Source: Desulfovibrio sp.
GTDB taxonomy: Bacteria > Desulfobacterota > Desulfovibrionia > Desulfovibrionales > Desulfovibrionaceae
Direction of reading: 5' to 3'
DNA: 23,892 nucleotides
Assembly: GCA_003512875.1 (NCBI GenBank)
Contig: DONZ01000137.1
Coordinates: forward strand, 525 to 24,416
The notes below the pieces were generated by a model. The model searched no databases, was not told the origin of the DNA, and saw only the letters and a list, made by a program, of their open reading frames with translations. Below are positions 6,708-14,518 of this stretch, piece after piece (position 1 is the stretch's first letter; each line of letters starts with the position of its first letter). The position numbers were made by a program, and so were the translations under genes.

Positions 6708-7640
6708 ATGAAAAAAATTGTTATTTCGGAATTTATGGATGAATCCGCCGTTCTTGAATTGTCAAGAAACAATACCGTTGTTTATGACAAAAACTTGTTC
6801 CAGAACCGTGGAGAATTACTGCACGTTTGCAAAGACGCAGATGCGGTTATCGTAAGGAATAAAACGCAGGTGGACCAGGAACTTCTGTCTGCCGCGGTGA
6901 AAATGAAAGCTGTGGGCAGGCTTGGGGTCGGGCTTGATAATATTGATACGGAATATTGTGAAAAACATGCGGTTTCGGTTATCACGGCAAGGGGAGCGAA
7001 CAGCATTTCCGTTGCCGAATATGTTTTGACGGGTATTTTTTATTTTTCAAGACAATATTATCTGACAACGCAGGTAAAAAGCGGGGCATGGCCGCGGGAA
7101 CGGATGATCGGTTCCGAAGCGGCGGGAAAAACTTTGGGGATTATCGGCTTTGGAGATATAGCCAGAACCGTTGCGAAAAAAGCAAGCTGCCTGGATATGG
7201 ATATTGTTGCCTATGACCCTTATCTCAAAGAAACGGATGCCGTTTGGAAAGAATACGGCGGCAGCGCGGTTAAGCCCTGCTCTTTGGAAGAAGTGCTGCG
7301 GCAGGCGGATGTTGTGAGCCTGCATATTCCTCTCTGTCCCGAAACAAAAAATCTTTTTACCGCGTCTTTGCTTGAAAAAACGAAGAAGAGCAGTATTTTC
7401 ATCAACAGTTCCCGCGGGGGAGTCGTGGATGAGAATGCTTTGGCGCAATTGCTGAAAAAAGGACATTTCAAAGGTGCTGTATTGGATGTTTTCGCAAATG
7501 AACCCCTTGAGGCGGAAAATCCCTTTATCGGCATTGAAAATTGCTTGCTGACCCCTCATATAGCGGGTGTGACGGAAGAATCGAATGCACGGATAAGTTC
7601 TTTGATAGCCCGTGAAATATCAAAAATTTTACAGGGATGA
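6708..7640 (+). CDS. slcC: D-2-hydroxyacid dehydrogenase family, probable (S)-sulfolactate dehydrogenase
   Basis: A 310-residue member of the SerA-like 2-hydroxyacid dehydrogenase family. The NAD-binding motif LGIIGFGDIA lies at about residue 143. Catalytic Arg236 (in NSSRGG), Glu265 (in ANEPLE) and His284 (in TPHIAG) are all present. It lacks the C-terminal regulatory ACT domain of long SerA proteins. In known sulfolactate degraders the slcC product oxidises (S)-sulfolactate to sulfopyruvate with NAD+, and ComC reduces this to (R)-sulfolactate. The adjacent comC gene and the downstream suyAB make that reading much likelier than phosphoglycerate dehydrogenase. ATG 6708 follows AGAGAGG; a longer frame from 6630 overlaps tctB and is rejected. 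Substrate is inferred from context. Confidence 0.82.
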   Translation: MKKIVISEFMDESAVLELSRNNTVVYDKNLFQNRGELLHVCKDADAVIVRNKTQVDQELLSAAVKMKAVGRLGVGLDNIDTEYCEKHAVSVITARGANSISVAEYVLTGIFYFSRQYYLTTQVKSGAWPRERMIGSEAAGKTLGIIGFGDIARTVAKKASCLDMDIVAYDPYLKETDAVWKEYGGSAVKPCSLEEVLRQADVVSLHIPLCPETKNLFTASLLEKTKKSSIFINSSRGGVVDENALAQLLKKGHFKGAVLDVFANEPLEAENPFIGIENCLLTPHIAGVTEESNARISSLIAREISKILQG

Positions 7641-7644
7641 TGGT

Positions 7645-8619
7645 ATGCTGCTTTCTAAAGATGAGGCATACGCCTTGGCATATAAAAAGTTTTCGGAAAT
7701 TTTGTTTGATGAATATGTTAAACGGACGATTTGCCATTCCCTTACCTTGGCGGAATTGGACAATCTTCCCTCGCACGGTTTTTCCCGCATTCCGTTTTAT
7801 TATGCCCAGGCAAAAAGCGGAAAAATCAATGTTCATGCGTCGATAGGCATGAACATTGCCGATAACGCGGTCATGGTTTCGGCGGATAACGGGTTCGCTT
7901 TTCCCGCGATTTGCAGGGGCTTGGAAAAAGCCGAAGCGCTGCTGAAGCATAACGCCATAGTCCTGCTGACAATTTCCCATTCCCATCATTGCGGTGTCTT
8001 AGGGCAGTATGTGGAACAAATGGCAAGAAAGGGGTTTGTCGGTTTTGCGTTTTCAAACACTCCCAAAGCCATGGCTCCTTTCGGAGGGAATGCGGCTCTT
8101 TTCGGAACAAATCCTTTGGCTTTCGGCTGTCCTTATGGTGAAGATCCCCTTGTTATCGACATGGCATTAAGCAAAGCCGCGCGGGGAAAAATTTTAACTG
8201 CCAAGCAAAAAAAGGAAAGTATTCCCGATGACTGGGCGATAGACAGCTGCGGCAATGCAACCACTGACCCGGAAAAGGCGATGGAAGGAGCCCTTTTGCC
8301 TATTGCAGGGGCAAAAGGTACGGCGCTCGCCCTTTTGGTGGAAATCATGAGCGCAAGTTTGACAGCTTCTTCTTTTTCCTATCAGGCTTCGTCCTTTTTT
8401 GAAGCGGAGGGACCGTATCCGAATATCGGGCAAAGTTTCATTTTTATTGATCCCTGCCGGTTCAATCCTCATTTTCAGACAAGCATTCAAACCCTTTGCG
8501 CAGAGATTTTGAAACAAAAAAACACGCGTATTCCCGGCATGAAACGGTTTAATTGCCGTGCGGAAAAAAACAGGAACGGCATAACGATTTCCGATGACTT
8601 GTATCGAAAGCTGTTATGA
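7645..8619 (+). CDS. comC: LDH2/MDH2 family oxidoreductase, probable (R)-sulfolactate dehydrogenase
   Basis: A 324-residue member of the malate/L-lactate dehydrogenase family with the unusual LDH2 fold, distinct from classical Rossmann lactate dehydrogenases. Recognisable elements are LPSHGFSRIP with the conserved SHG near residue 47, and ISHSHHCGVLGQYVEQMA. Also seen are NTPKAMAPFGG, the GTNPLAFGCP turn, and GAKGTALALLVEIM toward the C-terminus. ComC interconverts sulfopyruvate and (R)-sulfolactate with NAD(P)H. With SlcC it makes the R-isomer that SuyAB needs, a two-dehydrogenase racemisation known from Chromohalobacter. ATG 7645 lies five bases after the slcC stop and follows CAGGG; an upstream GTG at 7612 is less likely. 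It is the last gene of the first operon, and no clear terminator follows. Confidence 0.82.
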   Translation: MLLSKDEAYALAYKKFSEILFDEYVKRTICHSLTLAELDNLPSHGFSRIPFYYAQAKSGKINVHASIGMNIADNAVMVSADNGFAFPAICRGLEKAEALLKHNAIVLLTISHSHHCGVLGQYVEQMARKGFVGFAFSNTPKAMAPFGGNAALFGTNPLAFGCPYGEDPLVIDMALSKAARGKILTAKQKKESIPDDWAIDSCGNATTDPEKAMEGALLPIAGAKGTALALLVEIMSASLTASSFSYQASSFFEAEGPYPNIGQSFIFIDPCRFNPHFQTSIQTLCAEILKQKNTRIPGMKRFNCRAEKNRNGITISDDLYRKLL

Positions 8620-8814
8620 TGTTGCCGCCGCGGACGGCATGTTCGCCTTATGTTTGCCGATTTCGCCGCTTGTCCGGGAATTTGTCCGTTGTTTTCGGCA
8701 AATCGATTCATCGGTATGCGTTTTTTCGGGGTGACATGTCGATTGTTGTCGGTTTTGGCGGAACCGGCATAGTATGAAATTTTTTTATGATATTTTCTGA
8801 AAGATAAAATTTGC

Positions 8815-8843
8815 TTGCAATAATCCATTTGCCTATGTATACT
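8815..8843 (+). promoter_or_regulatory. Promoter of the GntR-type regulator
   Basis: TTGCAA at 8815-8820 and TATACT at 8838-8843 are 17 bases apart, 51 bases before the regulator ATG. The shared TCTTATATAAGAT operator is not present here, so the regulator does not obviously control itself through it. The rest of 8620-8814 shows no gene and no U-tract terminator. Confidence 0.65.
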
Positions 8844-8893
8844 TCTATCTGCATGGTATTATTGGAAGTTTGAAAGAATTATGAAGAGGAAAC

Positions 8894-9616
8894 ATGGATA
8901 AGAAGATTTCGTATGTGCCGCTGTATGAACAAGTGAAAAAAGATATTTTAAGAAGAATTATCGCAGGCGATTGGTCGCCGGGAAGTTTTCTTCCCAATGA
9001 ATTTGCATTGGCGGAGCAATATGGCGTGAGCCAGGGGACGCTCCGTAAGGCGTTGAATGAACTGACCGCTGAGAAATATCTTGTCCGCTATCAGGGAAAA
9101 GGCACTGCCGTCGCCGTCGTGGAAGACGATACGGCGTTATTTCCGTTCTTTTTTCTTTCCCGCCGCGATAACAAACACATTCCTCCCGTTTCGCAAATCA
9201 ACGGCATTGCGCGGATTAAGGCTTCTTCGGATATTGCCGGGCATTTGCAGATAAATGAAGGTGACGAAGTCATAGAAATCAAGCGGGTGCGTATTCTTGA
9301 CAACGAATGCGTCATAAACGAGATCGTGTATATTTCGCTGAAAGTGACCGGCGATATTCATTTTGAAGACCAGCAGTTTCCCAATACGCTCTATGTCTAT
9401 TACCAGCATAAATGCGGAATCAGGATACACCGCGCGGTGGAGGATATTGAAGCCGTTCTTCCGACAGCCGACGATGTGAAAAAACTGGGCATTGTGAAAA
9501 CACAGCCTGTGATGAAAATTTCCAGAACCTCTTTTGATGTGCAGGAACGGATAGTCGAATACAGAATCAGCAAGATAAACACGCAAAATTTTGTGTACCG
9601 CGCAAGCTTGCAGTAA
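8894..9616 (+). CDS. GntR family (HutC/UTRA subfamily) transcriptional regulator
   Basis: A 240-residue regulator. Residues about 8-75 form the GntR winged helix: YEQVKKDILRRIIAGDWSPG, LPNEFALAEQYGVSQGTLRKAL, and the wing at KYLVRYQGKGTAV. Residues about 95-235 match a UTRA effector domain, with GDEVIEIKRVRIL, NEIVYISLKV and an ISRTSFDVQERIVEYRI end that would enclose a small ligand. It sits between the slc-type and hps-type operons, is read in the same direction, and has its own promoter and terminator. By position it is the candidate controller of the palindromes before tctC, hpsN and suyA, with sulfolactate, DHPS or an intermediate as inducer. GntR proteins usually repress until ligand binds; both target and ligand are inferred. 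Confidence 0.88.
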   Translation: MDKKISYVPLYEQVKKDILRRIIAGDWSPGSFLPNEFALAEQYGVSQGTLRKALNELTAEKYLVRYQGKGTAVAVVEDDTALFPFFFLSRRDNKHIPPVSQINGIARIKASSDIAGHLQINEGDEVIEIKRVRILDNECVINEIVYISLKVTGDIHFEDQQFPNTLYVYYQHKCGIRIHRAVEDIEAVLPTADDVKKLGIVKTQPVMKISRTSFDVQERIVEYRISKINTQNFVYRASLQ

Positions 9617-9639
9617 GCGGGTATGCAATCATCGTGAAA

Positions 9640-9668
9640 AAGAGCAGGGTTACCCTGCTCTTTTTTTT
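9640..9668 (+). terminator. Intrinsic terminator of the regulator gene
   Basis: AAGAGCAGGG (9640-9649) pairs with CCCTGCTCTT (9653-9662) around a TTA loop, followed by Ts to 9668. It ends the regulator transcript 24 bases after its stop. Confidence 0.93.
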
Positions 9669-9731
9669 GCGGAAAAATATGATTGCCGCGTTCAGGCGGA
9701 AAAAAGATTGTGATGTTTTTCATTAAAGTAC

Positions 9732-9761
9732 TTGACAGTCTGATATAAGATATAATATATT
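9732..9761 (+). promoter_or_regulatory. hpsN promoter with shared regulon operator
   Basis: TTGACA at 9732-9737, then one base, then TCTGATATAAGATATAATAT (9739-9758). This is the same block as at 3632 and 14146, with one T-to-G change in the palindrome half. The -10 is TATATT at 9756-9761 (18-base spacing), or TATAAT at 9751-9756 if a short spacer is tolerated. The palindrome occupies the spacer. The hpsN ATG is 45 bases further on. Confidence 0.78.
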
Positions 9762-9806
9762 TTATAAAAATAGAAACATCATACCGTTTCAAAATGGGAG
9801 GAAATC

Positions 9807-11120
9807 ATGAAATATCTGAAAAAAGCGAACACATCGGCAGAGGAATTCAGCTCCGGAGCCCGTAAAGCCGTTGAGGAAGTTCTTGCGGACATTCGTGCGA
9901 ACGGCGAGGACGCTGTCCGCGAACTTGCGAAAAAATTTGATAAATGGGAGCAGGATTTCGTCCTTTCTCCGGAAAAAAAAGCCAGGCTCATCGCAAGCGT
10001 TCCGGAAACCGTCAAAAAAGACATTCGGTTCGCATACGAGCAAATCACCTGTTTTGCAAAGGCGCAGCGCGAGAGCATTAAAGATTTTGAAATCATGACT
10101 CCCGCAGGTGTCCGCGCGGGACAGAAAGTTATTCCGATGGATGTCGCAGGCTGTTATGTTCCCGGCGGACGGTTCGCCCATACGTGTTCCGCGCTTATGA
10201 GCATTGCGACGGCGAAAGTGGCAGGTGTTCCTTTTGTTGTTGCCGCAACGCCGCCCCGAGGCGACAGTATCGACCCCTCCGTGTGTTATGCCATGGATTT
10301 GGCAGGTGCCGATGTTATTTTGGAAATGGGCGGCATTCAATCCGTCGCCGCTATGGCGTATGGTTTATTCACGGGAAAAAAGGCGAATATCATTGCGGGT
10401 CCAGGCAACGCTTTTGTTGCGGAAGCAAAAGCATTGCTTGCGGGTGAGGGCGTTTGCGGAATAGACCTTTTCGCCGGACCGTCCGAAATTGCGATTTTGG
10501 CTGACGCTCAGGCCGATCCCATGACCGTCGCCATAGATTTGCTTTCACAGGGTGAACACGGAGTTAATTCGCCGGTATGGCTTTTCACCGATTCTGAAGC
10601 GTTGGCTGAACGGGTACTGGAAATCATGCCGAAGCTCATTGCCGATATGCCGGATCCGGCGACACCTCAAAAATCATGGGATGATTATGCGGAAATCATC
10701 GTTTGCGGCAGCAGGGAGGAAATGGTTGAAATCAGCGACCGATACGCACCGGAACATCTTGAAGTGCTTTGTGAAGATACCGACTGGTGGCTGAACCATC
10801 TGACTTCTTACGGCTCGCTGTTCATGGGCGAATTCAGCACCGTCACCCATGGCGACAAATGCGCCGGTCCCAACCATATTTTACCCACAAAGAAAGCGGC
10901 ACATTTCAGCGGCGGCTTGAATGTGCATAAATATCTTAAGATTTGCACCTACCAACAGCCGATGACAATGGAAGCCTGTTGTCTGGTCAGTGAACACGCA
11001 TCCCGTCTGTCCCGTGTAGAGGGCATGGAAGGGCATGCCCGTGCCTGTGATTGGCGCCTTACGAAATACCAGCCTGAAAAGGATTGGGATTTCAAAGTAT
11101 ACAGACATCCGGCATATTGA
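9807..11120 (+). CDS. hpsN: HpsN-type sulfopropanediol (DHPS) 3-dehydrogenase, HisD superfamily
   Basis: A 437-residue histidinol-dehydrogenase-family enzyme. The family metal and catalytic residues are in place: Gln248 and His251 in LLSQGEHG, Glu316 and His317 in APEHLE, Asp350 in HGDKCAGPNHILPT, and His410 in EGMEGHA. The nucleotide loop GPGNAFVAEAKALL precedes them. Against true HisD, there are no his neighbours, and the QGEHGVNSP segment has the form I associate with sulfonate-linked relatives. HpsN oxidises (R)-DHPS to (R)-sulfolactate in two NAD+-dependent steps through the bound aldehyde. Placement with a TRAP transporter and before suyAB supports this strongly. GGGAGG at 9796-9801 sets the start. 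It heads the second operon, and the binding-protein gene starts 13 bases after it. Confidence 0.85.
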   Translation: MKYLKKANTSAEEFSSGARKAVEEVLADIRANGEDAVRELAKKFDKWEQDFVLSPEKKARLIASVPETVKKDIRFAYEQITCFAKAQRESIKDFEIMTPAGVRAGQKVIPMDVAGCYVPGGRFAHTCSALMSIATAKVAGVPFVVAATPPRGDSIDPSVCYAMDLAGADVILEMGGIQSVAAMAYGLFTGKKANIIAGPGNAFVAEAKALLAGEGVCGIDLFAGPSEIAILADAQADPMTVAIDLLSQGEHGVNSPVWLFTDSEALAERVLEIMPKLIADMPDPATPQKSWDDYAEIIVCGSREEMVEISDRYAPEHLEVLCEDTDWWLNHLTSYGSLFMGEFSTVTHGDKCAGPNHILPTKKAAHFSGGLNVHKYLKICTYQQPMTMEACCLVSEHASRLSRVEGMEGHARACDWRLTKYQPEKDWDFKVYRHPAY

Positions 11121-11133
11121 TAAGGAGAAGAGT

Positions 11134-12150
11134 ATGAACGGAAAAAAAATCCTTGGCTTGGCGGCGGCGGGTTTTGCGTTTCTCTCGCTCGCAGGTTTTT
11201 CTTTCGGAGCGGAACCGTACACCGGTCCCAAATTGAATCTGCGCCTTGCAAGTCCGAGTCCGCTGGGCAGCAACATGGTGCTCGGTTATGAAAGATTCGT
11301 TGAACTTGTGAAAGAAAAATCCGGCGGTAAAATCAATATCAAACTCATGGCGAACGCCGTGCTCGGCAGCGACAGGTCAACCCTTGAGGCGGCGCAGCGC
11401 GGTACGCTGGATATGGCTTCCTGCTCTTCACCCAACATGGCGTCGTTCGCCCGCGACTATATGGTTTTTGATTTGCCGTATGTCACGTCCCCCGCGTATC
11501 AGCAGCAGCTGTATGATGCTCTTGATAATGGCGAACTTGGCAAACATTTTGAAAAGGTCGCAAACCGTATCGGTTTGACGACCATCATGTTCAGTGAATA
11601 CGGATACCGCAATTTCGCGTTTACTTCTTCCGTAAACGGAATTGACATGATGAAAGAAAAGAAAGTCCGCACTACGGACTCTCCTATCGAAGTGGCGGTC
11701 TCAAGGGCATTGGGCATGATTCCTTCTCCTGTGGCATGGGGTGAGGTGTATACCGCTTTGCAGCAGGGCACGGTGGACGGCGAAGGCAATAACTGGGAAC
11801 ATCTTGTTCTTGCTAAACATATTGAAGTGTTGAAAGGTGCGATGGATTCCCAACACAATTACAGTATGCATATTCTTATGATGAACAAGAAAAAATATGA
11901 CATGTTGGACCCGCAGGCGCAGGCCGTTCTTCGTGAAGCGGCAAAAGAAGCCCTTGCGTATGAAAGAAATCTCACCAAGGAATTAAAAGAAAGGTGTGAA
12001 AAGGAAATGCTCGCCCAAGGCATTGTGATTTACCGCCTTTCCGCTGAGGAGCGTGCCGTTTTGAAAGAAAAAACGCGTGTTGTCTGGGATACGTTCAAAA
12101 ATGAAATTGATCCCGATGTATTGCAAATGGTATTGGATACACAAAAGTAA
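11134..12150 (+). CDS. hpsK: TRAP transporter substrate-binding protein (DctP family), probable DHPS binder
   Basis: A 338-residue periplasmic protein. The N-terminal signal peptide (MNGKKILGLAAAGFAFLSL, cleavage near GFSFG-AE) is followed by LNLRLASPSPLGSNMVLGYERF, typical of DctP proteins. SGGKINIKLMANAVLGSDRSTLEA and the ligand-domain run KVRTTDSPIEVAV...SPVAWGEVYTALQQGTVDGEGN match the family. That run includes the Arg that normally salt-bridges a ligand anion. AAGGAG at 11122-11127 sets the start; a frame from 11035 overlaps hpsN. Its place between hpsN and a fused dctQM points to DHPS as ligand, as for HpsKLM of aerobic DHPS degraders. The symbol is by analogy. A terminator lies directly after the gene. 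Confidence 0.85.
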   Translation: MNGKKILGLAAAGFAFLSLAGFSFGAEPYTGPKLNLRLASPSPLGSNMVLGYERFVELVKEKSGGKINIKLMANAVLGSDRSTLEAAQRGTLDMASCSSPNMASFARDYMVFDLPYVTSPAYQQQLYDALDNGELGKHFEKVANRIGLTTIMFSEYGYRNFAFTSSVNGIDMMKEKKVRTTDSPIEVAVSRALGMIPSPVAWGEVYTALQQGTVDGEGNNWEHLVLAKHIEVLKGAMDSQHNYSMHILMMNKKKYDMLDPQAQAVLREAAKEALAYERNLTKELKERCEKEMLAQGIVIYRLSAEERAVLKEKTRVVWDTFKNEIDPDVLQMVLDTQK

Positions 12151-12168
12151 CGTGTTCGTATTAACATG

Positions 12169-12199
12169 AAAAGCCGTACTTTCATGGTACGGCTTTTTT
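12169..12199 (+). terminator. Intra-operon intrinsic terminator between dctP and dctQM
   Basis: AAAAGCCGTAC (12169-12179) pairs with GTACGGCTTTT (12187-12197) around a TTTCATG loop, with Ts at 12194-12199. It begins 19 bases after the dctP stop and ends before the dctQM ribosome site. It parallels the tctC-tctA terminator and probably lets the binding protein be made in excess. Confidence 0.9.
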
Positions 12200-12213
12200 A
12201 TAAGGGGCAATGT

Positions 12214-13431
12214 ATGTCGATATATGACAGTATTAAAGTTGATTTGGAACATACTTCCGAATGCGCTGCGTTTGCGGATTGTTTGAATGTCAATTTTGAA
12301 AAACCGTTTATGATCATCGGCTTGGTGGGAGCGGTTCTTTTAATTGTTTACCAGTCTCTCGGAAGATATGTTTTTGCAAAATATTTTCCTGCAATGCACA
12401 TTCCTTTTTGGACGGAAGAATTAGCCCGTTTCATGTTCATTTGGTCGATGTATTTCGCAATTCCGCTGACAATCAAACACAGGGAAAACATTCGCGTCGA
12501 TGTCATTTATGATAAATTTTCTCCGAAATGGCGCGGCATATTATGGATGTATTCGGACCTCGCCTTCATTGTCATGGCGGGGAGCATTTTTTATACCAGT
12601 TTGGGCTATATTCACATGCAATGGGAATTTGAACAGGAAACCGCGGCTCTCCGCATTCCGTATTATATTCCTTATGCCATATTGCCTTTGGGGTTCGGGC
12701 TCATGGTCATACGATTGATTCAGGATATTTCTGTTGAATTGAAAACTTCATCGTATGCGGATTTTTTCTCAGCTGTTTTTTTCATTGTTTTGTCCATTGC
12801 TCCCGTATATCTTTTTGAAGAGTTAAATGTTCTTGCCTTATTGTTCGGCTATTTCATTCCGCTGCTTGTTTTGGGGGTTCCCGTTTCCATTTGCCTGGGG
12901 CTTGCGACTCTCGCGACTGTCATCGGTGCGGATTCGCTGCCTATTGATTATATCGCCCAAGTCCCTTTCACGTCTGTCGATTCCCTGCCTATTATGGCAA
13001 TTCCGTTTTTTATCGCCGCCGGTGTCCTTATGGGGGCAGGAGGGCTTTCCAAGCGTTTGCTTGATTTGGCTGATTATTTCATCGGAAGTCTGCCCGGCGG
13101 AATCGCGCTTGTCAGTATCGCCGCGAGCATGTTTTTTGCCGCAATCAGCGGGTCCGGTCCCGCAACGGTTGCGGCTATCGGCATGATTACGATTCCCGCA
13201 ATGATAGAACGCGGATATGACAAGTTTTTTTGCGGGGGTGGTCGTTGCCGCCGCAGGCGCCATCGGAGTGATGATTCCTCCGAGCAATCCCTTTGTCGTC
13301 TACGGGGTGACAGCACAGCAGTCCATCGGATCCCTGTTCATGGGCGGCATTGTTCCCGGTGTTTTAACCGGTCTGGCTTTGATGGTATATACGTATTTCT
13401 ATTCAAAGAAGAAAGGCTGGAAAGGAATTGA
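12214..13431 (+). CDS. TRAP transporter fused DctQM, first part up to the frameshift
   Basis: This frame encodes the small DctQ subunit (residues about 1-180, four membrane spans, with PFWTEELARFMFIWSMYFAIP and IKHRENIRVDVI). It is fused to the first half of the large DctM subunit (from about residue 195: VLGVPVSICLGLA, AIPFFIAAGVLMGAGGL, FFAAISGSGPATVAAIG). After GYDK (residue 337) the frame leaves the family and runs 68 unrelated, Arg- and Ser-rich codons to a stop. The DctM sequence continues in the next frame. One T fewer in the T7 run at 13225-13231 would restore a 626-residue protein reading GYDK-FFAGVVVAAAG. Start 12214 follows AAGGGG; the in-frame ATG at 12166 lies before the terminator hairpin. 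A single-base sequencing error, a real mutation or slippage are all possible. Confidence 0.85.
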   Translation: MSIYDSIKVDLEHTSECAAFADCLNVNFEKPFMIIGLVGAVLLIVYQSLGRYVFAKYFPAMHIPFWTEELARFMFIWSMYFAIPLTIKHRENIRVDVIYDKFSPKWRGILWMYSDLAFIVMAGSIFYTSLGYIHMQWEFEQETAALRIPYYIPYAILPLGFGLMVIRLIQDISVELKTSSYADFFSAVFFIVLSIAPVYLFEELNVLALLFGYFIPLLVLGVPVSICLGLATLATVIGADSLPIDYIAQVPFTSVDSLPIMAIPFFIAAGVLMGAGGLSKRLLDLADYFIGSLPGGIALVSIAASMFFAAISGSGPATVAAIGMITIPAMIERGYDKFFCGGGRCRRRRHRSDDSSEQSLCRLRGDSTAVHRIPVHGRHCSRCFNRSGFDGIYVFLFKEERLERN

Positions 13432-14095
13432 CAGGGAAAAAAGCGTGAAAGAATTGATAAAAGTTCTTTGGGAAGCGAAATGGGCTTTGCTTGTTCCCGT
13501 GATTATTTTGGGGGGCATATACGGCGGTATCATGACGCCGACGGAAGCCGCCGCTGTCGCCGCGTTATACGGCTTGATCGCGGGAATGTTCCTTTACGGC
13601 GAGCTGACTTTTAAACGTCTGGGAGATTATTTGGCGCAGGCCGCCGCTTCTTCCGCCGCAATCATCATATTGATCGCCATGGCGACATTGTTCGGCAATA
13701 TCATGGCGATTGAAAGCGTGCCCGAATCCATTGCGGCGTTTATTTTAAGTGTTTCAAACAACAAAATTGCCGTTTTAATCATTATCAACGCCTTTTTGCT
13801 GTTTGTCGGCACATTCATGGAAGCTCTCGCCGCCATTGTCATTCTTACTCCCGTGTTATTGCCGATCGTGACGCAGCTCGGCGTGAATCCCGTTCATTTC
13901 GGCGTTATCATGGTTGTCAATTTGGCAATCGGTTTCATTACTCCTCCTGTCGGGGTGAATTTGTTTGTTTCCGGCACGATTACCGGCTGCAAGCTTATGG
14001 ATTTGGCTGGTGCCGTTGTTCCGCTGTTGATTTTGATGATTGCGGTATTGCTGCTGATAACCTACGTTCCCGCAATTTGCATGTGTTTGGTTTGA
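13217..14095 (+). CDS. TRAP transporter fused DctQM, second part after the frameshift
   Basis: This frame carries the remaining DctM half: FFAGVVVAAAGAIGVMIPPSNPF, GGIYGGIMTPTEAAAVAALYG, LLFVGTFMEALAAIVILTPVLLPI and GFITPPVGVNLFVSGTITG. These are DctM signatures with about seven membrane spans. It is not an independent gene. The ATG at 13217 has no ribosome site and lies inside the upstream frame, and the first DctM repeat is encoded upstream. Read together with 12214-13224 it completes a fused QM permease of the DHPS uptake system. It ends 133 bases before suyA, with no terminator between, so read-through into suyAB is possible. Confidence 0.82.
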   Translation: MTSFFAGVVVAAAGAIGVMIPPSNPFVVYGVTAQQSIGSLFMGGIVPGVLTGLALMVYTYFYSKKKGWKGIDREKSVKELIKVLWEAKWALLVPVIILGGIYGGIMTPTEAAAVAALYGLIAGMFLYGELTFKRLGDYLAQAAASSAAIIILIAMATLFGNIMAIESVPESIAAFILSVSNNKIAVLIIINAFLLFVGTFMEALAAIVILTPVLLPIVTQLGVNPVHFGVIMVVNLAIGFITPPVGVNLFVSGTITGCKLMDLAGAVVPLLILMIAVLLLITYVPAICMCLV

Positions 14096-14138
14096 TGCGG
14101 AGGAGATTTTTATTTAAAAGTATAAAGTTAAAAAACAG

Positions 14139-14168
14139 TTGACAATCTTATATAAGATATAGTATATA
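14139..14168 (+). promoter_or_regulatory. suyA promoter with shared regulon operator
   Basis: TTGACA at 14139-14144, one base, then TCTTATATAAGATATAGTAT (14146-14165). The 14-bp palindrome ATCTTATATAAGAT lies at 14145-14158. The -10 is TATATA at 14163-14168 with 18-base spacing. It is the third copy of the block seen before tctC and hpsN. Confidence 0.8.
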
Positions 14169-14228
14169 AAAATCATAATTCAATCACAAATTAACAATGC
14201 TTAATTTGAAACACAGAAGGAGGCCATT

Positions 14229-14513
14229 ATGGCGATCGACTTTCTTGTACACGAATCGGGTGACGGTGTCGGTGTGGTAGTTGTTGAAGGCATAAAAGCC
14301 GGTCAGGATTTGACAGGCTGGATTATGCAGGAAGACCAAACTGTTACGATTAAAGTTTTAAATGATATTCCTATCGGGCATAAAATCGCGCTAAAAGATT
14401 TTGCCGTGGGGGATACCGTTTTCAAATACGGTACGGATATCGGCAAAGTTGTCGCTTCCATAAAAAAAGGTGAGCATTTGCACGTGCATAACGTAAAAAC
14501 CAAAAGGTGGTAA
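14229..14513 (+). CDS. suyA: (2R)-sulfolactate sulfo-lyase, small subunit SuyA
   Basis: A 94-residue SAF-domain protein matching the N-terminal domain of altronate dehydratases, the form taken by SuyA. Features are the opening [21 protein letters not shown], the central strand [20 protein letters not shown], the turn [14 protein letters not shown] and the ending [16 protein letters not shown]. The closing GEHLHVHNV is the SAF-domain signature contacting the large-subunit active site. With SuyB it splits (R)-sulfolactate to pyruvate and sulfite in the cytoplasm. GGAGG at 14219-14223 sets the start, and suyB begins five bases after the stop. A free-standing small subunit beside a UxaA-type large subunit also fits an altronate or related dehydratase. 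The slcC, comC and hpsN neighbours decide for SuyA. Confidence 0.9.
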   Translation: MAIDFLVHESGDGVGVVVVEGIKAGQDLTGWIMQEDQTVTIKVLNDIPIGHKIALKDFAVGDTVFKYGTDIGKVVASIKKGEHLHVHNVKTKRW

Positions 14514-14518
14514 TTGAT

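Noticed and set aside
8620..8814. Possible gene or terminator after comC
   Set aside because: No frame with a ribosome site or family match. Several GC-rich partial repeats exist but none forms a stable hairpin with a T-run.
9807..11120. Reading the gene as hisD (histidine biosynthesis)
   Set aside because: The catalytic residues are shared by both, but no other his gene is near and the neighbours are DHPS-type uptake and suyAB. HpsN is the better reading.
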